From Clostridium drakei (GTDB taxonomy: Bacteria; Bacillota; Clostridia; Clostridiales; Clostridiaceae): 35,340 nucleotides of DNA. The stretch spans positions 1 to 35,340 of the forward strand of contig NZ_JIBU02000078.1 of the NCBI RefSeq assembly GCF_000633595.2. The letters run 5' to 3'. This document shows, piece by piece, positions 1-7,592 of this stretch. The notes beneath the pieces were generated by a model that had not been told where the DNA came from, did no database searches, and saw only the letters and a program-made list of their open reading frames with translations. The position numbers were made by a program, and so were the translations under genes. Position 1 is the first letter of the stretch; every line of letters begins with the position of its first letter.

Positions 1-799
<799 letters not shown>

Positions 800-936
800 A
801 GAAAAAGAATGTTATGCTACAGTAAATATCAACGCATCGGCCTACCACAGCCCGTTTTTGTCAGCTCGTCCATGAAAAATCATTGTGAAATACACGACTA
901 TTCCAGATTAGCCACGTTTCTGGCACAAAAAAACTT

Positions 937-966
937 GAGGTGTATAAAGTTCAACCTATACACCTC
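937..966 (-). terminator. Hairpin with U-run on the minus strand
   Basis: A perfect 10-bp inverted repeat (GAGGTGTATA / TATACACCTC) with a 10-base loop. Read on the minus strand it is followed by AAG and seven T. On the plus strand there is no T-run, so it is not an obvious terminator of the collagen-like gene. No convincing minus-strand gene lies upstream of it. Confidence 0.45.
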
Positions 967-1024
967 TCTTCATATTGAAGATAAAATTACAGGTGTTAAA
1001 ATTAATGCATTATTTAATGATTAA

Positions 1025-1390
1025 TATCCAGAAAGGGTAAAGCAAAAGGAAAAGCTAGTGACAGAAGATGTAATAAAGGAGCATTTAAGGCCAGCTTACC
1101 CCCTTTATATTGGACAAAATCTATTAAATTCTAAGTTTTTCTTAAATTTATATTTTTATAAGAAATTTTTCTACCTGGTTTAGTTTTTATTTGAAAGGCA
1201 CTTAATAGCATACTGTATAATTCATTTTTAACATAATCTTTTCGACTCACTCTACATTTATTTACTGTGATATAATATAATAAAAACTTTGTAACAATTT
1301 TAAAATATTGCGGCACAACTTTTTAGTTCTTAACTTGCGAAGCTTTGCTTCGCATTATGCTTATACTATAAATAAAAGGAGCAAAAACTC
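1025..1390. other. Intergenic stretch without a supported gene
   Basis: AT-rich sequence between the collagen-like gene and the RusA-like gene. Short open frames on both strands lack ribosome binding sites and recognisable products. The only structure I see is the hairpin at 1337-1353 just before the RusA-like gene. Confidence 0.6.
1337..1353. promoter_or_regulatory. Short perfect hairpin upstream of the RusA-like gene
   Basis: GCGAAGC-TTT-GCTTCGC, a 7-bp GC-rich inverted repeat about 40 bases upstream of the start codon at 1391. A possible promoter, TTGCTT at 1345-1350 and TATAAA at 1367-1372 (16-base spacer), would overlap its right arm, which would suit an operator. However, the resulting transcript would begin at the ribosome binding site, so that promoter call is weak. 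Confidence 0.3.
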
Positions 1391-2023
1391 ATGATAAAAA
1401 CTTATGCCAAGGTCATAGTAAAGGGTTCGCCTTTATCTAAATCAAACTTTAAATTATTTAATGTCAATGGTAGAGCCATTCTGCCTCATAATTCAGGAAA
1501 ATATCACGATAGGTATGCTCTTTATGAAGAAGAAATAGCTTATGAAGCCAGATGCCAAAATCCTGGAGTAGTACTAGGCGAAGCTTTAATAGCTGTACTT
1601 AACGTATATTATAAGAGTAAAAAAAGGCATCCAGATACCAATAATATTACTAAAAGCATATTTGATGGTATTGAAAAGAGCGGTCTCATAATTAATGATG
1701 CTCAGGTAAGGAGACTTATAATAGAAGAATTTTATGACGAAATAAATCCTAGATTTGAACTGGAACTCTTTGGTGAAAGCACTTATTTTATTGATTATAA
1801 AATCTTGAAGAAAGAAATTGTTGAGGAACCAATACAGTATTCTCCTCCTCCAAACAAATCAAAATCGCCTAAAATACATAATTCTAAGTCTTGTGCAAGC
1901 TTACACCAAAATGATAAATTACATTGTGAAATATGTGGAAAAAAAATAAAAAAGGAAAATTCAATCTCTGCAAACAATGGAAAAACAATCATTTGTAAAG
2001 AGTGCTTGACAAAGCTATTTTAA
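1391..2023 (+). CDS. RusA-family Holliday-junction resolvase-like protein with C-terminal zinc ribbon
   Basis: 210 residues, with AAAGGAG ribosome binding site about 10 bases before ATG. Residues ~1-130 resemble RusA crossover-junction endodeoxyribonucleases. The block around residues 77-103 (HPDTNN..K..FDGI......NDAQV) carries the acidic and lysine residues that bind metal and DNA in RusA. A Pro/Ser/Lys-rich linker (about 145-165) follows. The last ~40 residues hold two CxxC pairs (CEIC, CKEC), a probable zinc ribbon not present in classical ~120-residue phage RusA. RusA genes usually sit in prophages; no phage genes surround this one, so it may be a domesticated orphan. It converges on the DUF1836 gene through a shared terminator. 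The nuclease family call is fairly firm; the biological role is not. Confidence 0.75.
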   Translation: MIKTYAKVIVKGSPLSKSNFKLFNVNGRAILPHNSGKYHDRYALYEEEIAYEARCQNPGVVLGEALIAVLNVYYKSKKRHPDTNNITKSIFDGIEKSGLIINDAQVRRLIIEEFYDEINPRFELELFGESTYFIDYKILKKEIVEEPIQYSPPPNKSKSPKIHNSKSCASLHQNDKLHCEICGKKIKKENSISANNGKTIICKECLTKLF

Positions 2024-2054
2024 GCTAAAGGAATATTAACTAGTCCTTTAGCTT
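2022..2054. terminator. Shared bidirectional terminator
   Basis: Perfect 11-bp stem (AAGCTAAAGGA / TCCTTTAGCTT) with 11-base loop between the convergent RusA-like and DUF1836 genes. It overlaps the stop codons of both and has A/T-rich flanks on each side. Confidence 0.75.
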
Positions 2055-2623
2055 TTATCCTTAAAAAATCCATCAATTATTTTCTCAGCCATTCTTTTCT
2101 CAATACTAGCTTTAAGTATAAGCTTAATTACAATTATAATTAACTTACTTGTATCATCTTTATTCTCATCATTATGTTGACAATCTAAGCTTTTTTCAAA
2201 AGCTAACTTAAAATCTTCTGTCTCTTTTTTTTCTATAGCCAAAAAATTATCATAAATATCTTTTAAATCCAATTTACTATTTTCTGGTTTATTTATATCT
2301 TCAACTATAGGAGCAAATAGTTCTTGTATATCATTTATAGATAAAATCTGCTTTAAATAATATGTAAGTATGATCAACACCATATGCTGCCTAGAGTACT
2401 TTTTCTTTTTGGGAGGCATTAAAATTCCAGCCTTGGTGTAGTTGTTTATCATAGTTTTAGTAATCGTTGTATCTTCTTCATTTCTTTTTAAACGAGAAAA
2501 CTTGTCATCAATAAAAGTAGTTACTTGATCCATATATAAATCTATATCAGGTATACCGGAAAATTCTAACTGCTCAAAAGAAGAAGCTTCTTCTAATAAC
2601 TTTTTTAAGGATTCTTCGTCCAT
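2048..2623 (-). CDS. DUF1836 family protein
   Basis: 191 residues from the ATG at 2623 (MDEESLKK). An upstream frame extends to 2695, but the promoter at 2667-2695 lies inside that extension, so a start there is excluded. AGGAGGGG precedes the two closest ATGs; 2635 is the alternative start. DUF1836 hallmarks are visible: IPDIDLYMDQV, then TKTMINNYTKAGIL, then KKKYSRQHM and LKQILSINDI. These form a predicted helix-turn-helix-like N-terminal half. The family is common in Firmicutes and of unknown function; a DNA-binding or regulatory role is only a guess from the fold. It is monocistronic and converges with the RusA-like gene. Confidence 0.85.
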   Translation of the reverse strand: MDEESLKKLLEEASSFEQLEFSGIPDIDLYMDQVTTFIDDKFSRLKRNEEDTTITKTMINNYTKAGILMPPKKKKYSRQHMVLIILTYYLKQILSINDIQELFAPIVEDINKPENSKLDLKDIYDNFLAIEKKETEDFKLAFEKSLDCQHNDENKDDTSKLIIIVIKLILKASIEKRMAEKIIDGFFKDKS

Positions 2624-2666
2624 ATTCAATATCATTCCCCTCCTAATTTTACTAACACATATTATA

Positions 2667-2695
2667 ATTATAATCGTAACAATTATTACTTTCAA
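2667..2695 (-). promoter_or_regulatory. Sigma-A promoter of the DUF1836 gene
   Basis: On the minus strand TTGAAA (2690-2695), a 17-base spacer, then a perfect TATAAT (2667-2672). Transcription would start near 2660, about 35 bases before the chosen start codon. Confidence 0.7.
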
Positions 2696-2700
2696 TAAAT

Positions 2701-2739
2701 AAAGATAACCAACTAGCTCACACTAAATTGGTTACCTTT
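2701..2739 (-). terminator. Terminator of the glp-type operon
   Basis: 12-bp stem (AAAGGTAACCAA / TTGGTTATCTTT, one G-U pair) with a 15-base loop, about 30 bases after the DUF1667 stop codon. It is followed by an AT-rich but interrupted U-run. Confidence 0.6.
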
Positions 2740-2770
2740 ATCAATGGTGGAATTTCTATTTTATTAGTTA

Positions 2771-3139
2771 CTAAATGGCTTTATCTATTTTTTTAGTAGC
2801 TATAATGTTAACACCTGTACCTGCTATATTTTTCACTACTACATCTCCTATATTAATAGGTGCTTTTACTACTATTCCTTTTAATTCTTTTACACAATCA
2901 AATATTTTACCTTTAGGTATATCACTTTCAGTTTTAACAGGAACTACATCAATAATTCCATCTTCTATATACACAGAGGAAGTTACTATTCTAGTTGGAT
3001 TTGTACATTCTTTTTCTCCATATTCTGCACCCTTTTTGCAAGTATTGCCAGTAACTTCTATTACTTTGTCACCTTCCAATTTAACTTGAAGCTGACATCC
3101 CATAGGACATCCAATACATACTAAATCTCTTATACTCAT
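2771..3139 (-). CDS. DUF1667 protein, third component of anaerobic glycerol-3-phosphate dehydrogenase
   Basis: 122 residues, start chosen after AGGGAG. The N-terminus has CIGCPMGC (Cys8, Cys11, Cys15) and CKKG, with Cys33 and Cys45 behind it, a pattern suited to an iron-sulfur cluster. DUF1667 proteins are nearly always encoded after an FAD oxidoreductase and a GlpA-like protein, as here, and are thought to be the small electron-transfer subunit of that complex. It starts four bases after the stop of the oxidoreductase gene, so translation is probably coupled. It is the last gene of the operon, followed by a terminator. Its exact function has not been established to my knowledge. Confidence 0.85.
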   Translation of the reverse strand: MSIRDLVCIGCPMGCQLQVKLEGDKVIEVTGNTCKKGAEYGEKECTNPTRIVTSSVYIEDGIIDVVPVKTESDIPKGKIFDCVKELKGIVVKAPINIGDVVVKNIAGTGVNIIATKKIDKAI

Positions 3140-3143
3140 TTTA

Positions 3144-4403
3144 CTACTCCCTCTCTACCTTAATAGTGATTTTTTCGCAATTTGAATACTTTTCAAACAT
3201 TGCTTTAGTAAGTTTCACTGTTTCCATTTCTCCTGGAGTAAGAATTCTTTTCTTTATATGCATTTCTCTTTGATCATCAAAATACACAGCTATGAAACTA
3301 TCTTTAAATACATCTCCTACTCTAAATCTAACGTCTATATGATCTTCTACATTTTCAGGATTTACATACTTAGGAACTGTATATCTAACCCCTTCTGTAG
3401 CAATAATTTCTACCTTTCTGCCATCTGATTTCTTTCCATTTATATATTCAACTGCATTTTTACCTGCATTAACACTTTCAAGAGTAACATTGTCAACTAA
3501 ATCGTGAACATGAAGTACATTTCCACAAGCAAATATTCCTTCTTGATTTGTTTCAAGTCTTTCATCTACTTCTGGTCCTCCAGTTATATTTGAAAGCTTA
3601 ACATCAGCTTTCCTTGAAAGTTCATTTTCTGGAAGTAATCCAACCGAAAGAAGTAATGTATCACAAGGAATATATTCTTCTGTTCCCTTCACTGGCTTTC
3701 TATCCTTACCTACTTCTGCTATAGTAACACCTTCAACTCTATCTTTACCTTTTATATTAGTTACTGTATAACTTAACTTTAAAGGTATATCAAAATCATC
3801 AAGACATTGTACTATATTTCTCTTTAATCCACCAGAATATGGCATAAGCTCAACTACTGCCTTAACTTTTGCTCCTTCAAGAGTCATTCTTCTTGCCATT
3901 ATAAGTCCAATATCTCCTGAACCCAATATAACAACTTCTTTTCCAGGCATATACCCTTCTACATTAACAAATTTTTGAGCTGTACCTGCAGTATATATAC
4001 CCGCACATCTACTTCCAGGTATATTTATAGCTCCTCTTGGTCTTTCTCTACATCCCATAGCTAGGATTACAGACTTAGCTTTTATCTCAATTATCCCATC
4101 ATCTTCATTAACCGCCGTAATAACCTTATCATTACTTAAATCAAGTACCATTGTATTTAATTTATACGGTATTTTCATATCTAAAACTTTATCTATAAAT
4201 CTTTGAGCATATTCAGGACCTGTTAATTCTTCTTTAAAAGTATGAAGTCCAAATCCATTATGAATACACTGATTTAATATTCCACCTAATTGATTATCTC
4301 TTTCTAATATTATAATGTTATCTATTCCTTGCTCTTTAGCTGAAACTGCAGCTGCAAGTCCTGCTGGGCCACCGCCGATTATAACTATATCATATTCTTG
4401 CAT
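3144..4403 (-). CDS. FAD/NAD(P)-dependent oxidoreductase, GlpA partner
   Basis: 419 residues; ribosome binding site GGAGGG before ATG. It has an N-terminal FAD-binding Rossmann motif (IIGGGPAGLAAA, residues 8-19), an ATG-type segment (GCRERPRG, ~118-124), a second dinucleotide motif (VILGSGDIGL, ~158-167) and a late FAD motif (EGIFACGNV). The family is pyridine nucleotide-disulfide oxidoreductase of the HcnB/SoxA-alpha type, without a redox-active CxxxxC pair. It probably shuttles electrons between the GlpA-like flavoprotein and NAD(P) or another acceptor. It sits between the GlpA-like gene (55 bases upstream) and the DUF1667 gene. GlpB of enterobacteria occupies the corresponding place but is a different protein. 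Confidence 0.88.
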   Translation of the reverse strand: MQEYDIVIIGGGPAGLAAAVSAKEQGIDNIIILERDNQLGGILNQCIHNGFGLHTFKEELTGPEYAQRFIDKVLDMKIPYKLNTMVLDLSNDKVITAVNEDDGIIEIKAKSVILAMGCRERPRGAINIPGSRCAGIYTAGTAQKFVNVEGYMPGKEVVILGSGDIGLIMARRMTLEGAKVKAVVELMPYSGGLKRNIVQCLDDFDIPLKLSYTVTNIKGKDRVEGVTIAEVGKDRKPVKGTEEYIPCDTLLLSVGLLPENELSRKADVKLSNITGGPEVDERLETNQEGIFACGNVLHVHDLVDNVTLESVNAGKNAVEYINGKKSDGRKVEIIATEGVRYTVPKYVNPENVEDHIDVRFRVGDVFKDSFIAVYFDDQREMHIKKRILTPGEMETVKLTKAMFEKYSNCEKITIKVERE

Positions 4404-4458
4404 TTTTTAACCCTCCAAATATTATAAAATATATATATTTTACGTTATTACCTAATTA

Positions 4459-5895
4459 TTATATGCTTTCTTTATCTTTACCTACTAATAAATTTGATTC
4501 TCCACCAAATTTAGTTACATCAGTACGTGCTATTCCAAGTTCTCTTGATAAAATTTCAACTATTTTTGTTGAACAAAAACCAGATTGGCATCTTCCCATT
4601 CCTGCTCTAGTTCTCTTTTTAACACCATCAAGTGTAGTTGCTCCAAGTGGTCTCTTTATAGCATTTACGATTTCACCTTCAGTAACTGTTTCACATCTAC
4701 AAACCATTTTTCCATATCTAGCATCTTTAGCTATAAGCTGTTTTCTTTCTTCATTGTTCATTTCTCTAAATTTAGGTATTCCTTTTCTTATTGGATTAAA
4801 CTCTGCATTTTTATTTGGATTTAATTTTGCAACTACCATATCTCTTATCATTTCAGCCACAGCTGGCGCACTTGAAAGACCTGGCGATTCTATTCCTGCA
4901 GCATTTATAAAGTTTTTAGCATCTTTTGGTTCACCAATTATAAAATCATTTTCTTCACAATGTGCTCTAAGCCCCGAAAAAGATGTAATTACCTGTCTCA
5001 TTGGTATTTGTTTAACACTTAACGCAGCTTTAGATACTATATCATCAATGCCTTCTCTTGTTGTAGTTAAATCTGTTTTATCTTCTAAATCAACCGCATT
5101 AGGTCCCACAAGTAAATTTCCATCAACTGTTGGTGTAACTAAAACACCTTTACCTAACTTACTTGGAAGCTGGAATATAGTCTTTGAAACCATATTTCCT
5201 ACTACTTTATCAAATAAGCAGTATTCACCTTTTCTTGGTATTATATGAATCTTTCTTTCACTAACCATATTGTTTATTTCATCCGAAAACAATCCAGCTG
5301 CATTTATAACTAATTTTGTTTCTATATCACCTTTGTTTGTTTTTAAAATGTATTTTTCTCCACTTTTTTGTATATCTTTTACTTCTGTTTCAAATCTAAA
5401 CTCTACTCCATTAGTTGAAGCATTTTCAGCTAAAGCTATTGTCATTTCATAAGGACAAACAATTGCACCACTTGGTGCATATAAAGCTGCTACCACATCA
5501 TATGATAAATTAGGCTCCATTTCCCTAGCTTCATTTCCCTCAAGTATCTGAAGATCTGGAACTCCGTTTTGTTCTCCCTTTTTCTTTAATTCATAAAGTC
5601 CATCCATATCCTTTTTATCAAAGCATAATACAAAAGATCCATTTCTTTTAAATGGAAAATCTAACTCCTCTGATAGTTTATCAAACATTGAGTTTCCTTT
5701 TGCATTTAGTTTTCCTTTTAAAGTTTCAGGCTTTGCATCGAACCCAGCATGAACTATAGCACTATTAGCCTTAGTAGTTCCATTTGCTAAATCCACATTT
5801 TTTTCAACCACACAAGTATTTAATTTATATCTTGATAATTCTCTAGCCACTGCACACCCAATTACACCAGTTCCTATAATTGTTACATCAAACAT
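4459..5895 (-). CDS. glpA: Anaerobic glycerol-3-phosphate dehydrogenase (GlpA-like) with BFD-type iron-sulfur domain
   Basis: 478 residues; GGAGGAGG nine bases before ATG. The N-terminal FAD motif is TIIGTGVIGCAVARELSRY. The DAO-type core follows (AIVHAGFDAKP, NAAGLFSD, GPNAVDLEDKTD, FSGLRAH). The C-terminal ~80 residues form a BFD-like [2Fe-2S] domain with Cys399, Cys401, Cys436 and Cys441 (CRC...CQSGFC). Function by homology: oxidation of sn-glycerol-3-phosphate to dihydroxyacetone phosphate, with electrons passed to the two downstream partners. Some relatives act on other 2-hydroxy acids, so the substrate is inferred. It is the first gene of a three-gene operon with its own promoter (6021-6049) and a hairpin in the leader. 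No glpK or glpF is in the window. Confidence 0.88.
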   Translation of the reverse strand: MFDVTIIGTGVIGCAVARELSRYKLNTCVVEKNVDLANGTTKANSAIVHAGFDAKPETLKGKLNAKGNSMFDKLSEELDFPFKRNGSFVLCFDKKDMDGLYELKKKGEQNGVPDLQILEGNEAREMEPNLSYDVVAALYAPSGAIVCPYEMTIALAENASTNGVEFRFETEVKDIQKSGEKYILKTNKGDIETKLVINAAGLFSDEINNMVSERKIHIIPRKGEYCLFDKVVGNMVSKTIFQLPSKLGKGVLVTPTVDGNLLVGPNAVDLEDKTDLTTTREGIDDIVSKAALSVKQIPMRQVITSFSGLRAHCEENDFIIGEPKDAKNFINAAGIESPGLSSAPAVAEMIRDMVVAKLNPNKNAEFNPIRKGIPKFREMNNEERKQLIAKDARYGKMVCRCETVTEGEIVNAIKRPLGATTLDGVKKRTRAGMGRCQSGFCSTKIVEILSRELGIARTDVTKFGGESNLLVGKDKESI

Positions 5896-5918
5896 TATAA
5901 TTTACCTCCTCCAAAATA

Positions 5919-5976
5919 TAAAAAAAGAGAGCTCAAAATTAAGATATTTTTATATACCTTAAAATTTGGCTCTCTT
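5919..5976 (-). promoter_or_regulatory. Attenuator/terminator hairpin in the glpA leader
   Basis: A long, nearly complete stem (outer arms AAGAGAGC / GCTCTCTT, continuing through AAATTTTAAG / CTTAATTTT with minor mismatches) followed on the minus strand by seven T. It ends only about 8 bases before the ribosome binding site of the glpA-like gene. A factor-independent terminator directly before the first gene implies regulation by antitermination. In Bacillus subtilis glpD, GlpP acts at such a leader hairpin; use of GlpP here is inference. Confidence 0.65.
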
Positions 5977-6020
5977 AAACTCCGCCTTAATAATTAACTT
6001 TTAAAGTTCATCTTTTTTAT

Positions 6021-6049
6021 ATTCTAGCATATTTATATGCTATATGCAA
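6021..6049 (-). promoter_or_regulatory. Sigma-A promoter of the glpA operon
   Basis: Minus strand TTGCAT (6044-6049), 17-base spacer, TAGAAT (6021-6026). A start near 6014 gives a leader of roughly 120 bases, long enough to contain the attenuator at 5919-5976. Confidence 0.65.
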
Positions 6050-6112
6050 CCATCTAAACTTTTTAATTTTATACGAATAGGATTATTATGTTTAACTAAG
6101 CTAGTTCCCAAT

Positions 6113-6748
6113 CTATTTAGAATAGGCTAACTTAGTAATTGTACCTATAGAAACATCTCCAACTACAGCTAAATCTTCTGCTGTAAAATAAAAAGGTACA
6201 TTGGCATCAAACAATATTTGTGATGATGCATTAAATTCTTCATCACCTTCCCATAGAGCAAAAGTTACATATATATTATTTAAAAATTGAAACTTATAAG
6301 CTATATCTCCCATATTCACTTTTTCTGCTCCAATTTTTTCAAAAACATCTTTAAATTTATCAAGTTTATCACCAAAAGTTTTGGATAATCTCAAAAGACA
6401 TCTTCCATAAAAATTATTATAGTAAACATTCCCGCCATCTACATCTCTATATGTTATATTCTTATTGATTGGTGCAATACCTTTTGAATTCATAAGATAT
6501 CTTAACACTAAAGTTTTTGGTGGATACTTATCTATTTCTGATCCATCTTCTTTTAAAATATCTCCACTAGGATATTTTACTATTATATTTTCTCCCATAA
6601 GCTTTACTATAAATTCACATTTTTCTTCATCATAGATACATCCACTATTTTGAGCCATCTCTCTAGGATCAAAGTTTTTCAATATACTTTTATTATAATC
6701 ATATGGTATTTTATCTTTTCTTTTTTCCTCTATAGCAACATTATCCAT
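6113..6748 (-). CDS. DUF3786 domain protein
   Basis: 211 residues from the ATG at 6748 (MDNVAIEEK), preceded by GAAAGGAT at good spacing; ATGs at 6760 and 6790 are less likely. DUF3786 features include VLRYLMNSKGI, the YYNNFYGRCL segment and the C-terminal LFDANVPFYFTAEDLAVVGD. Such proteins recur near corrinoid iron-sulfur protein and CO dehydrogenase genes of acetogens and methanogens, but I know of no assigned activity. Here it is the last gene of the accessory module (activator, CooT, His-rich protein, this gene). A weak hairpin at 6095-6136 overlaps its end. Function is unassigned; a corrinoid- or metal-related role is suggested only by position. Confidence 0.75.
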   Translation of the reverse strand: MDNVAIEEKRKDKIPYDYNKSILKNFDPREMAQNSGCIYDEEKCEFIVKLMGENIIVKYPSGDILKEDGSEIDKYPPKTLVLRYLMNSKGIAPINKNITYRDVDGGNVYYNNFYGRCLLRLSKTFGDKLDKFKDVFEKIGAEKVNMGDIAYKFQFLNNIYVTFALWEGDEEFNASSQILFDANVPFYFTAEDLAVVGDVSIGTITKLAYSK

Positions 6749-6781
6749 AAATACTTTCATCCTTTCAGTTCTTATATTATA

Positions 6782-6813
6782 ATAACTCACAAAATAGATA
6801 CTTTGTGAGTTAT
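6782..6813. repeat. Perfect inverted repeat between His-rich and DUF3786 genes
   Basis: ATAACTCACAAA / TTTGTGAGTTAT, a perfect 12-bp stem with an 8-base loop, without a U-run on either strand. It starts 7 bases after the His-rich gene stop. Probably an RNA-processing or partial termination element. Confidence 0.5.
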
Positions 6814-6820
6814 TATTAAA

Positions 6821-7309
6821 TTACATATTTTCTTTAGCTTTTATAAGCATTTCATTGGCATTTTCCATAGCTTCTATAGCTTTTTGTATAAACTCTGCAG
6901 TTTTTACTTTTCCCATTGATTTTGACTTTTCAATCCAATCTTTAAATCCATCTTCATGAGATTTATTATGCTCTACCCAATGATCTAACAAAATTTTTAA
7001 AGTCTTTTCTTCTTTACTTAAGTTTAATTCATCATCTACTGACATTTCATGCGAATGATTATGGCCATGTATATGATCATGCTCATGTTGATGTTCACAA
7101 ATATTATTTATATGATCTTCATGGATGTGTTCATGAGATTCATTTTCACTATGACTATGAGGATGAATATGTTCATGCTGATGCTCATGTGTATGTGCAT
7201 GCCTGTGTTCATGTTCATGCTCGCATCCATTGTGCTCATGCTTGTGTTCATGAATGTGCTCGTGTTGGTGTTCATGTTCATGTTGATGTTCATGTTCGTG
7301 GTTATCCAT
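6821..7309 (-). CDS. Histidine-rich metal-binding protein, probable nickel chaperone/store
   Basis: 162 residues; AAAAGGAGAG precedes ATG. Residues 1-90 contain 36 histidines, mostly alternating with Glu (HEHEHQH runs), plus Cys29 and Cys71. Residues ~91-162 form a helical domain (KILLDHWVEHNKSHEDGF..W...., then ANEMLIKAKENM) of a type I associate with nickel-enzyme loci. The gene lies 30 bases after cooT, just downstream of the CODH/ACS operon. This suggests it buffers or delivers Ni(II) for CO dehydrogenase and acetyl-CoA synthase, playing the part that CooJ plays in Rhodospirillum rubrum; it is not clearly homologous to CooJ, whose His-rich tail is C-terminal. The metal (Ni rather than Zn or Co) is inferred from context. 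Confidence 0.8.
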   Translation of the reverse strand: MDNHEHEHQHEHEHQHEHIHEHKHEHNGCEHEHEHRHAHTHEHQHEHIHPHSHSENESHEHIHEDHINNICEHQHEHDHIHGHNHSHEMSVDDELNLSKEEKTLKILLDHWVEHNKSHEDGFKDWIEKSKSMGKVKTAEFIQKAIEAMENANEMLIKAKENM

Positions 7310-7339
7310 AAATATCTCTCCTTTTGTATCTAAAATTTT

Positions 7340-7534
7340 TTAGTTTATTTTTTCTATCATAATTTTGTGATCTAGTAATTTAACCTCTTTTAATATTCCT
7401 TCTATTATTTTTTCTTCTCCAAGTATATCTGATAAAAATAATTTGCCATCTGCTTGTGGAATTATCTCTACTACATAGTCCATTATTTTTCTTTCACCTT
7501 CTGGTGTAATTAAGTAAGCTGTTGATTCACACAT
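7340..7534 (-). CDS. cooT: CooT family nickel-binding protein
   Basis: 64 residues, starting MCESTAYL after AAGGAGG. The small beta-rich CooT family has an invariant Cys2, the Ni(II) ligand in characterised CooT dimers, present here. The C-terminal part (DILGEEKIIEGILKEVKLLDHKI) fits the family's conserved end. Known role: a nickel chaperone used in CO dehydrogenase maturation in R. rubrum. It sits 58 bases after the reductive-activator gene and 30 before the His-rich gene, making a nickel/corrinoid accessory group behind the Wood-Ljungdahl operon. Confidence 0.82.
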   Translation of the reverse strand: MCESTAYLITPEGERKIMDYVVEIIPQADGKLFLSDILGEEKIIEGILKEVKLLDHKIMIEKIN

Positions 7535-7592
7535 TTTAATTACCTCCTTCTTAATTTAAATATACTCTTTTTGTAAAATATATCAAGTTCAT

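Noticed and set aside
809-1024. 71-codon plus-strand frame after the collagen-like gene
   Set aside because: No ribosome binding site at useful spacing, no recognisable family, and it runs through the hairpin at 937-966.
1131-1316. 61-codon minus-strand frame
   Set aside because: GTG start without ribosome binding site, low-complexity AT-rich composition, no recognisable domain, though the minus-strand terminator at 937-966 leaves a small doubt.
2624-2695. Longer N-terminus with a hydrophobic segment for the DUF1836 protein
   Set aside because: The stretch contains a consensus sigma-A promoter and the ribosome binding site of the shorter form, so the apparent membrane segment is not translated.
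6821-7309. Reading the alternating His-Glu codons as a tandem DNA repeat or CRISPR-like array
   Set aside because: The periodicity is that of two-residue coding repeats; no constant repeat-spacer structure exists.
7049-7333. Plus-strand frame opposite the His-rich gene, Met- and Phe-rich
   Set aside because: It is the mirror of the CAT/CAC histidine codons (ATG on the other strand); the minus-strand gene has the ribosome binding site and a sensible C-terminal domain.
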